Origin: Montifringilla adamsi
Lineage: Eukaryota > Chordata > Aves > Passeriformes > Passeridae
Assembly (NCBI GenBank): GCA_017590115.1
Contig: JAGGNK010013558.1
Coordinates: forward strand, 13,505,752-13,569,751
DNA length: 64,000 nt
Direction: 5' to 3'
The notes below the pieces were generated by a model. That model worked only from the letters and a program-made list of their open reading frames with translations. It did no database searches and was not told where the DNA came from. How positions within the stretch are numbered: the stretch's first letter is position 1; the number at the start of each line of letters is the position of its first letter. The position numbers and the translations under genes are program-made. Shown here piece after piece: positions 14,595-26,760 of the stretch.

Positions 14595-14814
14595 ATCTAT
14601 GGGGTTTGATGGGATTCATCTGAAGATCTTCAAAGAGCTACTGATATTGGAAAAGGTTTTTCAATTATTTTGAGCAGTCTTGGGAATCTAGAGAGATTCC
14701 AGATGACTGGAAGCTGGCAACATTGTCCCAGTTTTCAAGAAGGAGGACCCCAGAAACTACAGGTCTGTCAGTGTCACAGGTTTGGGTCGGATATTAGGAG
14801 AAAGTTCTTCACCC

Positions 14815-14857
<43 letters not shown>

Positions 14858-15118
14858 AAAAAGTGAAGAAAGAAAAGAAGAAGAAGGAAAAGAAGAAGAA
14901 GAAGAAGAAGAAGTCCCCAAACCAGCCTGACAGACCAGAACAGGCTCCTCAGGGAGGTGGTCACAGCACCAGCCTGACAGAGTTCAAGAAGCATTTGGAC
15001 AATATTCTCTAGCACATGCTGTGACTCTTGAAGTGTCCTGTGCAGGGCCAGGACACTTCATCACTTAATGATCCTTATGACTCCCTTCCTACTTGGCATA
15101 TTCTGTTATTCTGTGATA
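14595..15118 (+). mobile_element. CR1 LINE copy, plus orientation, internally deleted
   Basis: The left part carries CR1 reverse-transcriptase words: ATGGGATTCATCTGAAG, then a stretch that would encode WKLA-IVPVFKK and NYR-SVS with frame breaks. At about 14780 it jumps straight to the 3' terminal region (GATATTAGGAGAAAGTTCTT), so the middle of the reverse-transcriptase frame is missing. The 3' end reads TCACAGCACCAGCCTGACAG, AGTTCAAGAAGCATTTGGAC, GTCCTGTGCAGGGCCAGGA and stops at the diagnostic ATTCTGTTATTCTGTGAT. An A/GAA simple repeat interrupts the 3' part. Non-coding relic; the 5' limit is uncertain and may be 35 bases further left. Confidence 0.9.
14816..14913 (+). repeat. (A)40 then (GAA)n inside the CR1 copy
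   Basis: Forty uninterrupted A (14816-14855) are followed by an A/G-only stretch ending in about seven perfect GAA units. It sits exactly where the CR1 consensus has a short GC-rich stretch between TTCACC and AACAGGCTCC, which it replaces. Confidence 0.95.
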
Positions 15119-17309
15119 AATAACATCCCTGAGCTGGGCTTTTGTTTTGATAAGAAATTGTCTAATGAAAAGATACACTTGATTTGAAGTATTTCTACTG
15201 TTTACAGCAACAGAATCTTTTTCTTAATATTCTCCTCTTTATTTACATTCCCAGCTGTATTACTGTTATGAGCCTGAAAGCTCACAGCCATTGATATGGA
15301 CACTATTTGATTTTTGAACAGGAAACATACTGGATGGGATTACATCCCATTCAAAGCTGTCTAAAGACAGACAGAGAAGTAGCACAGTTCAAGGGTGCCC
15401 TCACCTGCATGTCAGGGAAAGCAACAGAAATTACTGCGACTTCAAACACTTAGCTGTTCTCCACCTGAAATCCAGCATGTGCACAAGACCAAAGAACAAA
15501 GTTATTCAAAAGCAAATTCTCTTTTGTGTAACATGCATGCTCTAGAAGGGAAAACAACTGCTCTCCCACTGTCTTTGGATTGCCACGTTCAGCCTCTACA
15601 TGGGTTTACAGTAGGACACTTGACAGGTAAATCTGCAGACTTTGGTTTGGCTATTCCATGCAGATGGTTCAGCCCACAAAGTGTCAGTTGCCTTTCCAGA
15701 GATCTCAGTCTAACCCCATAAATGTTATTTTTGTCATCTAAAAATATCCATGAGAAATGAAGCTTACTCTTAATCTCCTACAGCTCTTTCTACTTTGTGT
15801 TCAGACCTGGTGTCACCTCTCTGCTCTCACAGATGTAATCCAGCCCTGCTTTGGCTAACATTATACCCATCTAAGCATAGAACTCACTGCTACTCAAACG
15901 AGATGCTAGAGATTTCAATTATATAGACCAAGATCTATTAGAAAATTGGATGGAAGTTCACCAACTTTTTTTCACATCACTGGAGCAACAACTTCAAGCC
16001 ATGATGGTGCACTGTAGAAGTGACTGATTAGTGCAATAAACTACGTGGCTACATAAAGCCTCTTTCCTTGGTTCTTCTCATTTCTGAATGGTATTAAAAT
16101 AGTTTATGAGTGTTCAGCTGCTTTGCACTTTACACCCTCTTATGTGCCATAACTGTTAGAGGGAAGACAGAAGACTCATCACTTTTTTAATCTTTCCCTT
16201 TTGTTTTTATGCTAATGACCTTTTGTTATCTAACAAACAATGAATACAGGAAACATTCCTCAAGAAGTAAATTTTCATTAATGTCATTCCTCTTACTGCT
16301 GGCAGAAAACACCACAGACCAGAGCTTGAACTGAGAACCAAACTTCTGCTTCAGGCAGTGCTCCATGGGAGCCAGGGTCCCTGGGAGGACTGGTACTTCC
16401 CGCCTTCAAAAGCTGAGCTTATGAGCATTTTAGGAGAAAAATGGGGCAACATGTGAAACAGAGAAGGAAACTTCTACTAGAGATGCTGTCATGGGATGCA
16501 TCTGGAAAGAATTCTTGCACTCACACCTTGTTACTGCCTGGGAACGTTAAAAAAACAACACAACAGCATTACATTAATATATTGACTTGATTATGGATTG
16601 CTATGTGTGTATGGCTGGCAATAAATCCTTTTTCTTATTGGCATTCCATGAAATATACATATATGCATGCAGACTAGAATATAGCAGCTCTTCTCCAACT
16701 GGTAGGAGTCCTTAAGTCTTTGCTATTTGTGGCAGACAAACAAAAGCAATCAAAAAGGTGAATTAGAACCTAGACTACATTGTTCACTTCTCCTCTGTGT
16801 TCTGCTTCTCCAGACACTGAAGGATCCCATGAGTTATAGTGCAATATGTAACAATTTTACATAAGGACACATCCACTGGTGAAATTCAATAAGCCAGTTC
16901 TAAAACACTATGGAAAAGTTTCTCACTTCTGCACAGCTCTGAATGTGGCATAATTTCCAAAGAATTTTACATCATAAACCACCCCTCTTTCTATGCAGAA
17001 AAACACCAGCACAGTTACCTGAGAGTCCCTACCAAGGTTATGACCTCATGGAGGTAGTGCTCATACACTAACTTCAGAGTCATGCCATGTGCACAGACCC
17101 AAGGTGCACCATCACTGGAGCCTTTTCCCTGCCAGTGTCACCCCCTGCTTCTCTATTTCCTCCCCTCAGCTCAAACCTGAGCTATACAACTCTAAGAGCC
17201 CTTCAATTTTTCTACCCCTTAAAAACTCGGAGCTCCTTTGCAGCATTAAAACTGTGCTGCACCTTTTTCCCAGCAGTGCTGCCCATTAAGCTGCAGAAAA
17301 GGTTTTCAT

Positions 17310-17560
17310 TTCTCACCCTCTCATTGCAGTATTGACTCAATTTTCTGGGTTTTATTTTCTTGATGCTTCTGTGGGACATTCAGCTGGGTTTATGAAATTA
17401 GGATGGCAATTTGCTGAAACCACTGGAGCAAATTTTGCCCGTGTAATTACCCAATTGCATGTGCAATCACACAAGCCATGTGCACAGGTAAACAATTCAA
17501 CTTCAGCTGGACCTCTGTAGGTACATTTTTGCACAGCAATTTTGAAAACATAAGCTCTCA
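17310..17560. promoter_or_regulatory. Candidate conserved non-coding element
   Basis: Inference. Non-repetitive sequence with GTAATTACCCAATTGCATGT (TAATTA, E-box-like CAATTG and an octamer-like GCAT), CAATCACACAAGCCATGTGC and TTTTGCACAGCAATTTTG. It is open on the minus strand as 17352-17651, but with no protein similarity. Confidence 0.3.
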
Positions 17561-17751
17561 AATGAAGCTTATTTTTGTAGATAAGGCTCTTCATCACTTT
17601 TCTACAAACATCATTTCCACTTGCCAGTCTGTTTCCCCAAGCCAAGGTCATTTTACATCCCCTCTCCTATCACAGTACTTCACCAGCTTTTAATGCTACA
17701 TTTGAATAACAGATTCCAAAGAGAGGGAAGGGAAGGGAAAAAGTGAGAGAG

Positions 17752-17771
17752 AAATAAATAAATAAATAAAA
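17752..17771 (+). repeat. (AAAT)n microsatellite
   Basis: About five AAAT units directly after an A/G-rich stretch at 17720-17751. Confidence 0.9.
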
Positions 17772-17878
17772 ATGTTAAAGAACAGCATTAGCCAAAACAC
17801 AAAGCTAATGCAGCATAGAATTTTTCAAAAGCAAACTCATGGAAAATAAGCTTTACACTTGCAAAACTAAGCTCCTGA

Positions 17879-17896
17879 TTTTTTTTTTTTTTTTTT
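17879..17896 (+). repeat. Poly(T) run, 18 bases
   Basis: An uninterrupted T run. On the minus strand it is a poly(A), but no retroposed body is visible next to it. Confidence 0.85.
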
Positions 17897-20120
17897 GTTC
17901 ATAAGCTTTCAAAAATTTCAGTGCGTATTTCACAAAAAAATTATGTGTTTTAATACTTAAAAGGGCCAAATAGCAACATAAAATGAGAAATGTCACTTGG
18001 AACTCCAGGGATGTCCAGTTTTCATGGCGAAAGAAATATTGCCTGATTTATTACACAGGGTAATATATGAAGGTATATTACAAGAGACAATAACCTTCAT
18101 TCCCAGGCAATTTCAGCTTTCCAGGTAGTGTGGATATTGCAGTAAAGTACTGGACATTCTTCATTGCATCTATAAAAGTGAAGTTTTTACAATTTCATTT
18201 TGTGGACTTCTATTTTCCCATCCTATGAATAACAACTCCATCTCTGCATCTGTAGCTTCCAACAGGCTTTAACTCAGGTAAACAGACTTGATCTTGAGAT
18301 GGGTGGCCAAAAAAGCCCCTTTACTTGTGATATTAGTCCAACTCCAAAATATTCAGCTTTGATATCAGTATTTGATGTTTACCACAGTCACCCACAAGGT
18401 ACCATCCAAGTTCAGCAGCAATTACATCTCACTGTAAATTTGCTTATGCAGCCAGCTGGGCCAGGGTTTGCATATATGAAAATCCCAAGAAGGTATAAAG
18501 AGACTCCTGATTTTAATACATTTCCCCAATTCCTGCCTTGATGATACTGAGGTATGCTTTACAAACTCTCATCAGGTGGCTGTGGCAGTCATTGCAGCAG
18601 GATAATTTCCCTGGGCCAGGATGTAAGCCTGAGGAAGAGCTGCAACTACAAAGCTCAGAGCTCAATGAAGTGCTTCATGCAGCCAGGGCTGAGATGCTGG
18701 GTCAGGCTGCATGGGAGCCAAGAGCACAGCATCCTTTTCATTCCCTCCAGCCCCACTGCACAGCCTGTGGCACTAATGCACCAGGCCCTAACAAGGCACC
18801 AGCTGCTCCTTGCCTGTCTCTCTCTACAGAGCCCAGCACGGGCACAATTGTGATGGGAATAATATCCCACAAATGGGACTCAAATAAGCATAATAACAAA
18901 CAAAAGGGATAATGACACACAATCAAGCTAACAAGAATTATAATATAATTCAATCATCTCATTAACTTTACTAAAAGCTAGCTTTGTACACCAGTCTCCT
19001 GGCTCCTGAAAATGTCTTCAAAGGAGTGCACACATCTGATTACAAACTCACATCATCAGTTAGGAAAGCAGACACAAATGCAGAACAAAGGGATTCCTTT
19101 CTGAGCCTGTGGAACAACCTGTTCATATCTAATATTCATGCTAACTTGAAAATGCAAGGTAGAACCCATCCAAAATGAAATAGTTCCCAAGGCTAGAAGC
19201 TGAAGTGTTCGGTAGTCCAAGGCAGTAACATCTCTGAGCCCACACCCAGTGATTTTTGTAGTAAAATTTCCAGGTGACCTTGCATAAATTATACAGGGAA
19301 GAGCACAGGGACACACACACAACTCATTGGGCACCTTCACTGTGTAAGAGCTTACAAAGCACGTGCTTTGGCAATTGGCAGCTGGGAGACTGATGAAACA
19401 TGGAACAATGCCTTGGATCCTTCCAGTTTTTAGTATGGCCATTAACTAATTAGATTTCACGACCATTTAGAAGACAGATGATATTGCAATCTCCATTCTA
19501 TTAGCAAGAACAATATGGTACTTCCATGAGAAACCTGCCAACGGGAGAATGAGGCCCCAGAATTTAAACAAACCCTAGATCCTGTCCACATCACACCTTG
19601 TAGTCAATAGGCAGCAGTTGTGATGCTCAGTTATTAGGCTGGACACTGAGACAAGCAGTTGTAAGCAACAAGTTGTGTTCACTCTCTGGGTCAAACTCCT
19701 GAAAGCACATGGGATATGCTGAAGATAAAAGGAATTGTAGCAAAGCACCCAAAATTTCAGCTGTAGACCTTCTGAGAAGCAAAAGCACCAAGCAATAAAG
19801 CCAACTGCTGATACAAGGCTGGTGCTGAGTCCCACAAACAATGATATCAACACAGGCTCCTGTTTTAGAGGCTCAGGCACACTATAAATTAGGTGAGGGT
19901 GTTAAAACAACAGCTGGCTGCTAATTAGTCACAGCCCCCCTCAGCAGGGTATCAGCAAAGTGGCAGAGAACATCTCAAGTAAATTAAATTTTAAAAAATC
20001 CTACTGCAATCACTCCCCTGACAGACCCTTCCTTCATCTCCCCTCTCAGCTTTTTATTTATTGTAATTACTTTAGTAATAAGATTTGTTTCCTTGTTATT
20101 ATATATATTACCATGCAGGG

Positions 20121-20142
20121 CAACAACAACAACAACAAAAAA
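20121..20142 (+). repeat. (AAC)n microsatellite
   Basis: Five to six CAA units pass into a short A run. Confidence 0.88.
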
Positions 20143-20829
20143 TAATAGCTGGGAAGAATTATGGAGCTTATTTATCTCCTTGGCTGTTATTGGGCCATTG
20201 GGTGGAGAGAGCAATGAGGAGATGGGGGCATGGGAAAAGCAGTAAATAGAAAAGAAAGCATATTCCTTGGGAGCAGAGACATATGGGGGCATATTTACGA
20301 AGGAGGAAACACTGACAATGAGTGAATAGAGCTAATAACTCAGGGGGCCCAGCAGCCCTGGCTGATAAAGGAAGGAATAAACAATCCTGCACTGGAAGGG
20401 CTGTCAGAAGGGAGAGTCCTGGGGTGCAGCTGTCTGCAGGGGGATGTTTATCACAGAAGGAGAGGCGAGGATGGGCTGTCACATCAGCACAGCACAAAGG
20501 GCCTTGGATCAAACTGGGACACCTCCCACAGCAGAGAGGAAACTCAGACAAGTGTGTGGTGCAGGGCCAGACACCATTTCTGGTTGTTCCACCAAGGAAC
20601 AATTCACAGAAATGAGAGCTAAGAAATACTGCAGCTCATATTTTATCTCGTGCTGTGCAGGCACTAGCCACATTTGGTACCCTAAGCTCTCAAATCCATC
20701 ACTGCCCTCTCAGTGAAAGGCAAGAGAAGCAACACCTGAGGCACCAAAGCAGCAAAGAGCTGTAAAAATTTCTGCTGTACTTGAGGAAAATTAGCCCACA
20801 CTTCATGGGCACCTCCCAGAGCCACCGAG

Positions 20830-20945
20830 TATCCCAGCACAGATGTTCCCAGAACTTGCATCTTTGTCATCTCTGAGCAGTCAGAGATGTATCCCAGTAC
20901 AGATGTTCCCAGAACTTGCATCTCTGTCATCTCATGAGACCAGTG
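20830..20945 (+). repeat. 60-base tandem duplication
   Basis: Two adjacent 60-base units begin with TATCCCAG at 20830 and 20890. Over the best 44 bases there are two transitions (CACAG/TACAG and TCTTTG/TCTCTG); similarity then fades in the last 16 bases of each unit. The duplication extends a minus-strand open frame at 20682-21149, but that frame has no known domain. Confidence 0.9.
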
Positions 20946-23900
20946 CACATGCTCTTGCCACCTCCCAATGTGCATCTCAGAGCACAGCCGGCGTATGTGA
21001 GGGTTGAGTCTTTCGCAATTTACAAAATGCTCTTTTTTTCCAAGCATGCCTTGCCTTCCACATATGCCTACCCAACTACTTTTGGCAAGGTGGTAACAAT
21101 TTAGGTGCAGAACTTCTGAAGAAAACACAGGGACAGGCTCAGAGAACATCTGTCAAAGAGCAGCACACGACTCCTGTAGCACCTCTCTCCCAGAGAGAAA
21201 TTCCATTAATTCAAAACTACTCCTTTCCCAGCCTTCTCACATCTCTGCTCTGTCCTTAGAGAAACAAACACATCATAGATTAACCAGTCTGGAGAGAGCA
21301 TTTAGAGTGTGTTTGCAGAGTGCATGGCACCAATTTAGAACTAAACTTCTCCTTCAACCCTCTGACCACAGAGAAGCAATAAAGAGAAGGAGGGATGTTC
21401 TGCAGTTGTACAGCTTTGTGTGACATCACCTCAAGATTTAGTCCTTAAGGATGCAGTCCTGCATCATAAACTGACTCCTTAGACCAGCCACTAGCTTTTT
21501 TCCCTATCCCTGATCCTTTCTGCCTCTTATTGCCCAGAGAACACAATGTGTCCATTCAGGAGAGTAAGCATTAATACAGGAGGAAAAAAGGTCATTTATA
21601 CAAATAGTGTCTTAGGTGCTTCTCCTCCTCCTAAGGTCATCCTTCCAAACAGAAGGTAGCAGGTTCCAAATGTTAAGTGGGAGCACACTCCTTTTTTTCC
21701 TTTGTACTTTTTGAGACTGTGCAGAGGAAAACTGTTCTAGGAGGAATTTTAGTGGGCATTTCTCTCTCTTTATGTCAGTAATTGTCAAACAACTGAAGCT
21801 TTTCTCTGATAGGCTTGAGGAGGTAATGAACAAAGCCCCTGAGTAAACAAGGAACAGAGAGAGTAAATTAAAGGGGAGGGAGCATCAAGGGAGAGACAGA
21901 AAACCCAGCACCTCACCTGCCTTTCCTTGGAGATGCAAAGCTTACTCAGCCTGTGCTGGGGGAGGGCAGGTGCAGGAGAGAACAGGATGTTTTTAAAACA
22001 GATGAAAAATAGTCCATGGCTATATTCCAAAAGAAAAACCAGGATTTCCTCTACCTAGCTGCTACTATGGTTACCCCACGCCTTTGAAGAAATCATGTGG
22101 CTTCCAATAAATTTCCTTCATCTAAAAGAGACCCACCAGCTCCCATCTCCACTCATTGGTTCATTATTTTGCAAAATTCATCAAGTTCTTTTCAATGAAA
22201 AGCCTCCTTGATTCAACAGGAGAGAAGAGTGAGAAAAGGGAAGCAGATGAAAATAAAAAGGAATCATTTAAATCAGGTAAAGGAAGAGGAAGAAGATGCC
22301 AACTCTTACACATTCCCACAAGCTTTTACACATTCACACACACTCTTACATGCTACCAGTAAGCCTGAGCCATAGAACAAAATATTTTTTTTTACTGTAG
22401 GAGGAGCCACAGCTACTAAAAACCATACATATAAAGAAACAAGAAAAATATGGGAGGAGAGAGAATCCATGGGAGGATTCATAAGAGAGATATATTTAAT
22501 TTAAAGCATAAAGGAATTATTTATTCCCCTCTGCAGGCCTCATGATCAATAAAGGAGACGTGGCCAAGTCCCTGTTCTCCTGGTCCTATCCATTTAAGGT
22601 TAGTAAACTCTTCTTCATCACCAGATTTAACTACAGTTCAAGCTCACCTGCACCATGGAGCACAAAACACACCTCCTGTGTGACACATACCCTTCATTCA
22701 GGTGTCACCAAGAGCCACAGTCTCCCTCCTAAAGGTCCCTTCTCTGCCGCACTGGTTCCTGACAGCTGGAGGAAAAGGTCAGCTGTTCCCTCCAGTCCTG
22801 CATCTGATGGAAAATTTAGCTAAGTGTAGTGAGAGGAAAAATATAAGGGGGAAAAGCCACAATTGGTTTTCCTGTTCCTTCTGTCTGAGAGGATCAAGAA
22901 AGCATTTGGTGCCAGCAGAGGCTTCAAGTACCCTGGGGCAGTACCCAGCTATTCTGAACAGTGCTCCCAGACTTCTGACAGGCCCAGGCTCTTGGGAGCA
23001 CAGCAGCCCAAAATCTGTGACTTCACAGACTAGAGCCTTTCAGGAAAGCCCAAGGTGCTCCCTGGTGAGCCACTCACCCCAAACTCAAGTGAGTTTGAAA
23101 CTCAGCTCAATTCAGTTGTTGCTCAGGATTTGCTTTTTTGTTCCCATAACCCTCAATAATCACAGCCCAACCCCAAAGCAGGCGTAGGACTGTAGCTTAA
23201 TAAATGTTGTTCCTCTACACTTTGCTGTGTTCCAGTGCTTATTTAAGCCCATCTTTCAGCTTTGACATTTGTTGTGTGCTCCTCTGCAATAAGCCAAGGG
23301 ACACAATTGTTGCAAACTCTACAAGACCCCATCACCAGGTCAAGACAGCAGCCACTGGTGGGATGTGGTCATGATGTCCTGCCCTTGCATTGGGCAGGAC
23401 CAACAGTTATTAACTCACTGCCACTCCACAAACACCCAAAGTGAACAAATCCCACTGTCTGCAGGGAGGAGGAGATTTGTTTTCCAGCAAAGAGCAAGCC
23501 TACCTTAGCTTAGTGCTCTCTTCATGGTTTCACACAACAATATTTATTTCAGGTCTAAATATTAGGAGTAGAGTTGTACCTTTTCTAGTCATGTACAGGG
23601 AGAGGGAAGTTAGTGTGTGTGGATAGGGAGGGTATAAGGTAAGGAATGCAAAAAGGAATCAATATTTTTCCAAGATCAGATTCAGTATCTCTTAGGAAAC
23701 ATGTGGGAAAGAAGATTGAAAAGAAGGTGGGAGAAGGAGGAAGGTTCACTATACAGAAATATTTCTGTGAAATTTTAAGAAATCCTTATTCATCCTCCCC
23801 TGCCAGGTTATACAAAGCATTAATTACAGCCAGTTTTCCCCAAGCATATCTGCTTTGCAGCTGTATTCTGCCCTGCTGCTTTAGCAGAATGGATAAACCT

Positions 23901-24175
23901 CCATTTGTCAGTAAAGACCCTGTTTTTCTAGCACCACTAACATTCCTTCCAGGGAACCGAGAGATCTTCTGGACACAGACAGTACACAACCACATGCACC
24001 TGACAAATGCAGGACAGCACACCAGGCCATGCCTTAGATTCGCATTTTCCATATAGGACTGATAACAGGATGAATAAAAACACAGGGCAAAGGGAATTCT
24101 GCCAGCACAAACACTGAAGATGGGAACTGCTGGGAGCACAGACAAACCCCAGGATAAGCACGCGTCACAACTCAC

Positions 24176-24356
24176 TTGCCATTGATGACTCCATCAGGAT
24201 TAAGCATGGGCACAATCTTGAAGATGAAACATTTCCTCAGGAGCTCAGCAATGGGATCGCTGCTCACCAGGAACTCCAGGGTGCCCTTCATCACCCAGCT
24301 GGCATTGCTCTCCCCAGGGTGAACACGGGCTGTGAGGAACACGTAAGGACGGCTGC
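24176..24356 (-). CDS. AGBL1: AGBL1 exon H, zinc-binding HPGE exon
   Basis: The exon is 181 bases: two leading bases, 59 codons and two trailing bases. It encodes [20 protein letters not shown], then [39 protein letters not shown] and the start of Asn. HPGE supplies the first two zinc ligands (His and Glu) of the M14 metallopeptidase site; NASWVMKG and [11 protein letters not shown] are the flanking CCP hallmarks. The enzyme's third zinc ligand and general-base Glu are on later exons outside the window. The donor is GTGAGT and the acceptor TTGCTTTGCAG. Another AG four bases downstream would break the frame. The trailing AA plus a pyrimidine from the next exon would complete Asn before the expected HRCSLSGED. 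FLVSSDP favours AGBL1. Confidence 0.95.
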
Positions 24357-26589
24357 CTGCAAAGCAAAGCAAAAACACCCCCAAACTAAACAGGGCTTTT
24401 CTTTGAACAAGGTCTTTGCAAGTGGATTTTATTCCTTTTGAATTTAGATAGCAATCCAAAATGCATTCTAAGGAAAATACATCCCTAGATATTCCAGATA
24501 TTTTCTCAAGGTGCTGTTTATAAACTGATCACAAATTTGGTCTTCAGAACCAGCACAGAGCTAAATTTCCCTTGTTATTCTGTGATAACTTCCAGGTACT
24601 TACATTTAACATTACAGAGCATTCTGCAGGTGCAGGTTACTGCCTCCAAACAGCTTTACCATACTTTCTAGCAACTATTGAAAGTTTCATCCCATCAAAT
24701 TTCATTAAGGTTTAAAAGGCAGCAAGTTATTTAATTGTCTAAGGTCCTGCTCCACTTTCAGTATTTCACCATTGACAATTCAGAACTTTCTAAATATCTA
24801 AGCAGATTTTCCCACCCATAAGGGGCTCCAAGGACATGCAAGCTGCCTGATCTCTGGAAATAATTTGTGCTGTAAGGTCAAAATCATAATTAATTGAACT
24901 AAACTGATATAATTAAAGAAAATGCACTAATATGTTCACCAGATCTATGGGGGTTGAGTACACAAAACTAACCATTATTTCATAACAATACAACAAAAGC
25001 TAGAAATAACAATGCACATAGCTAAGGCAAGCTGTTGCTTTTGGTGGAAAGACTTCTACAGTTTCATATAATATAGATGGCTCACTCAAATTAGAAAGGC
25101 TGATTTTCAGAAGTTGCAACCAGAAGAGTTCATCTGTTTTCAGCACTGCTTCCATGCATGGGAAACATAAGCTGTGGCAATTTGAGTAGGGCAGGGGATT
25201 TGGGGGGGTTGCCTTTTAAAAAAAAAATCCCAAGAATAAATCAAATTTTTACTGAACAGTTCATTGATAATCTCTACTGAACCTATTTCAAAACAGACTT
25301 GCAACTTAACAGCAAAAGTTTCCTTGTTATCAGATATGTTATTTGCTGTTCCTGTGAAAAAGCCACTAAACACATTTGGTCTGGGTACAAGCCTCCAAAA
25401 ACTCTCAGCATACATATGCTTAGAAAAGACCAAGTTTGACAGCAGATTCTTTGAAGATCCCATCTGTGCTGAGCACACTTCAGGGATGGGCCAAGGAAAC
25501 AGGAGAAGGCAGAAGGAGACACCTGCCAGGCACAGAAAATAAAAGGAAAGGAGAAACCAATTATCTGTCTTAAAATGATCCTTTTGTGGGCATTCACTAT
25601 CACAAGTCAAGCTGACAGATTTATTCAGTGGAAAGCTTTATCTCTCAGGGCATCCCAGCCATGCCAGGGCAAGTTTGTCCTGCTCCATCAGGACACATCA
25701 GAGCTCAGGCTCTGTTCCCTTCATGATCTGAAGGGCCCCAGCTGACAGGACTGGGAGAGGCAACAGGACAGAATGCAAAACCAAAGGCATCAGCTGAGTG
25801 CCCTTGTAAACAAATGCTGAATTAGCACCTTACACGCTTTTGTCTTTAGCTCCCAAAGCCATCCTTCAGTTTCCAAATGTGTTACAAATCATTAATCCAT
25901 CATAGTAAAACAGGGAGGTAGAACACCATCCCCAAAAATACAGATGGTAATAAAGGATGTTTAGCTGTTTGTCTGACCAAGAAAAGGCTGTGTCAGAGCT
26001 GGGAATACAGGTGAAAATTCTCATTTCATGTTCAAACAAGGAATAAGCTGCAATCTCTCACCTTGCCTCCATATTCTGCACAGTTCTGCCCAGTATATCC
26101 TGTACAGCACAATTTAGTTACATCATATAGGGACACACTCGGATTTGGGAATAATCCCACATCCACACTTCCCTATTAAACAGTTGGTGGGCACTAGAAG
26201 AGTGAACAGCCCTCCCAGCTCAAAGAGCTCATACAGAGCAATCATGTTCTGGTCCAGTAAAGCAACTGGGACTCTGTTCCTCAACAGCAACGTATTAGGC
26301 TTTTGTCATTCTTACACCTCACCATTCTGGGGGGGTTGGTACATTTTCATCAACATGTACTTAGGTACTTAAGGATTGCCAAAGACTCCTTTAGCTCCTG
26401 CAGAACCAGCCATCCTGATTTTTCCCCCCCAAATTAGAAGACACTAGTTCTATTCTTCTCCAGATAATTGTGCATTACCATCTACCTTAGTAATGCCTTA
26501 TAACAGCAACAAACAAAAGCCAGATTTTCACAAAGACATCAGCTGCATTTTGCCATTTCCAAACATTTTCTCCTTTCTCCCATCACCGT

Positions 26590-26760
26590 GATTTAGTGCT
26601 GTTTTGCAGGCTCATTGCTGAGCCAAACTTATGGGGCTGTGCAGTTATAGCTGGGAATGAGGCTCCTGAGGACTTCTAATGGACAACAGCTGTAAATAGC
26701 ACAGAGCAAAATAAAATGTGCTCTCTTTTGCAATTGATGAATACAGCTTTAACAACTCTT
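26590..26760. promoter_or_regulatory. Candidate conserved non-coding element
   Basis: Inference. Non-repetitive sequence with GCTCATTGCTGAGCCAAACT, GGACAACAGCTGTAAATAGC (E-box CAGCTG) and TTTTGCAATTGATGAATACA. Confidence 0.25.

Larger units (their letters stand above)
1..24175 (-). other. AGBL1: AGBL1 intron (3' of the HPGE exon), incomplete at left
   Basis: At least 24 kb of intron in the gene's direction. I searched the minus strand for the next expected coding motifs (HRCSLSGEDLNRQW, CDFHGHS, GTRELEEMG) in all codon spellings that I could scan by eye and found none, so the next exon lies outside. Contents: a MIR-like relic near 1090, A-rich and microsatellite tracts, a GC-rich patch at 1485-1640, CR1 copies at 6995-7635 and 14595-15118, and tandem duplications at 11698 and 20830. 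An enhancer-like stretch lies at 17310-17560. Open frames of 60 to 160 codons occur throughout on both strands; none resembles a known protein. Confidence 0.8.

Noticed and set aside
14809..15015. Open frames rich in Lys or Phe
   Set aside because: They are translations of the A40-(GAA)n tract inside the CR1 copy.
20682..21149. 155-codon minus-strand open frame containing an internal repeat
   Set aside because: The internal repeat is just the 60-base tandem duplication, which is a multiple of three and so keeps any frame open.
22702..23187. 161-codon plus-strand open frame
   Set aside because: Ser/Pro/Leu-rich translation with no motif, no splice or promoter context, and opposite strand to the host gene.
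24570..24600. TTATTCTGTGATAA, like a CR1 3' terminus
   Set aside because: No CR1 body precedes it on either strand, so it is probably chance.
25140..25610. 156-codon minus-strand open frame
   Set aside because: No recognisable domain, low-complexity hydrophobic start, and a competing open frame on the plus strand over the same bases. Chance in a long intron.
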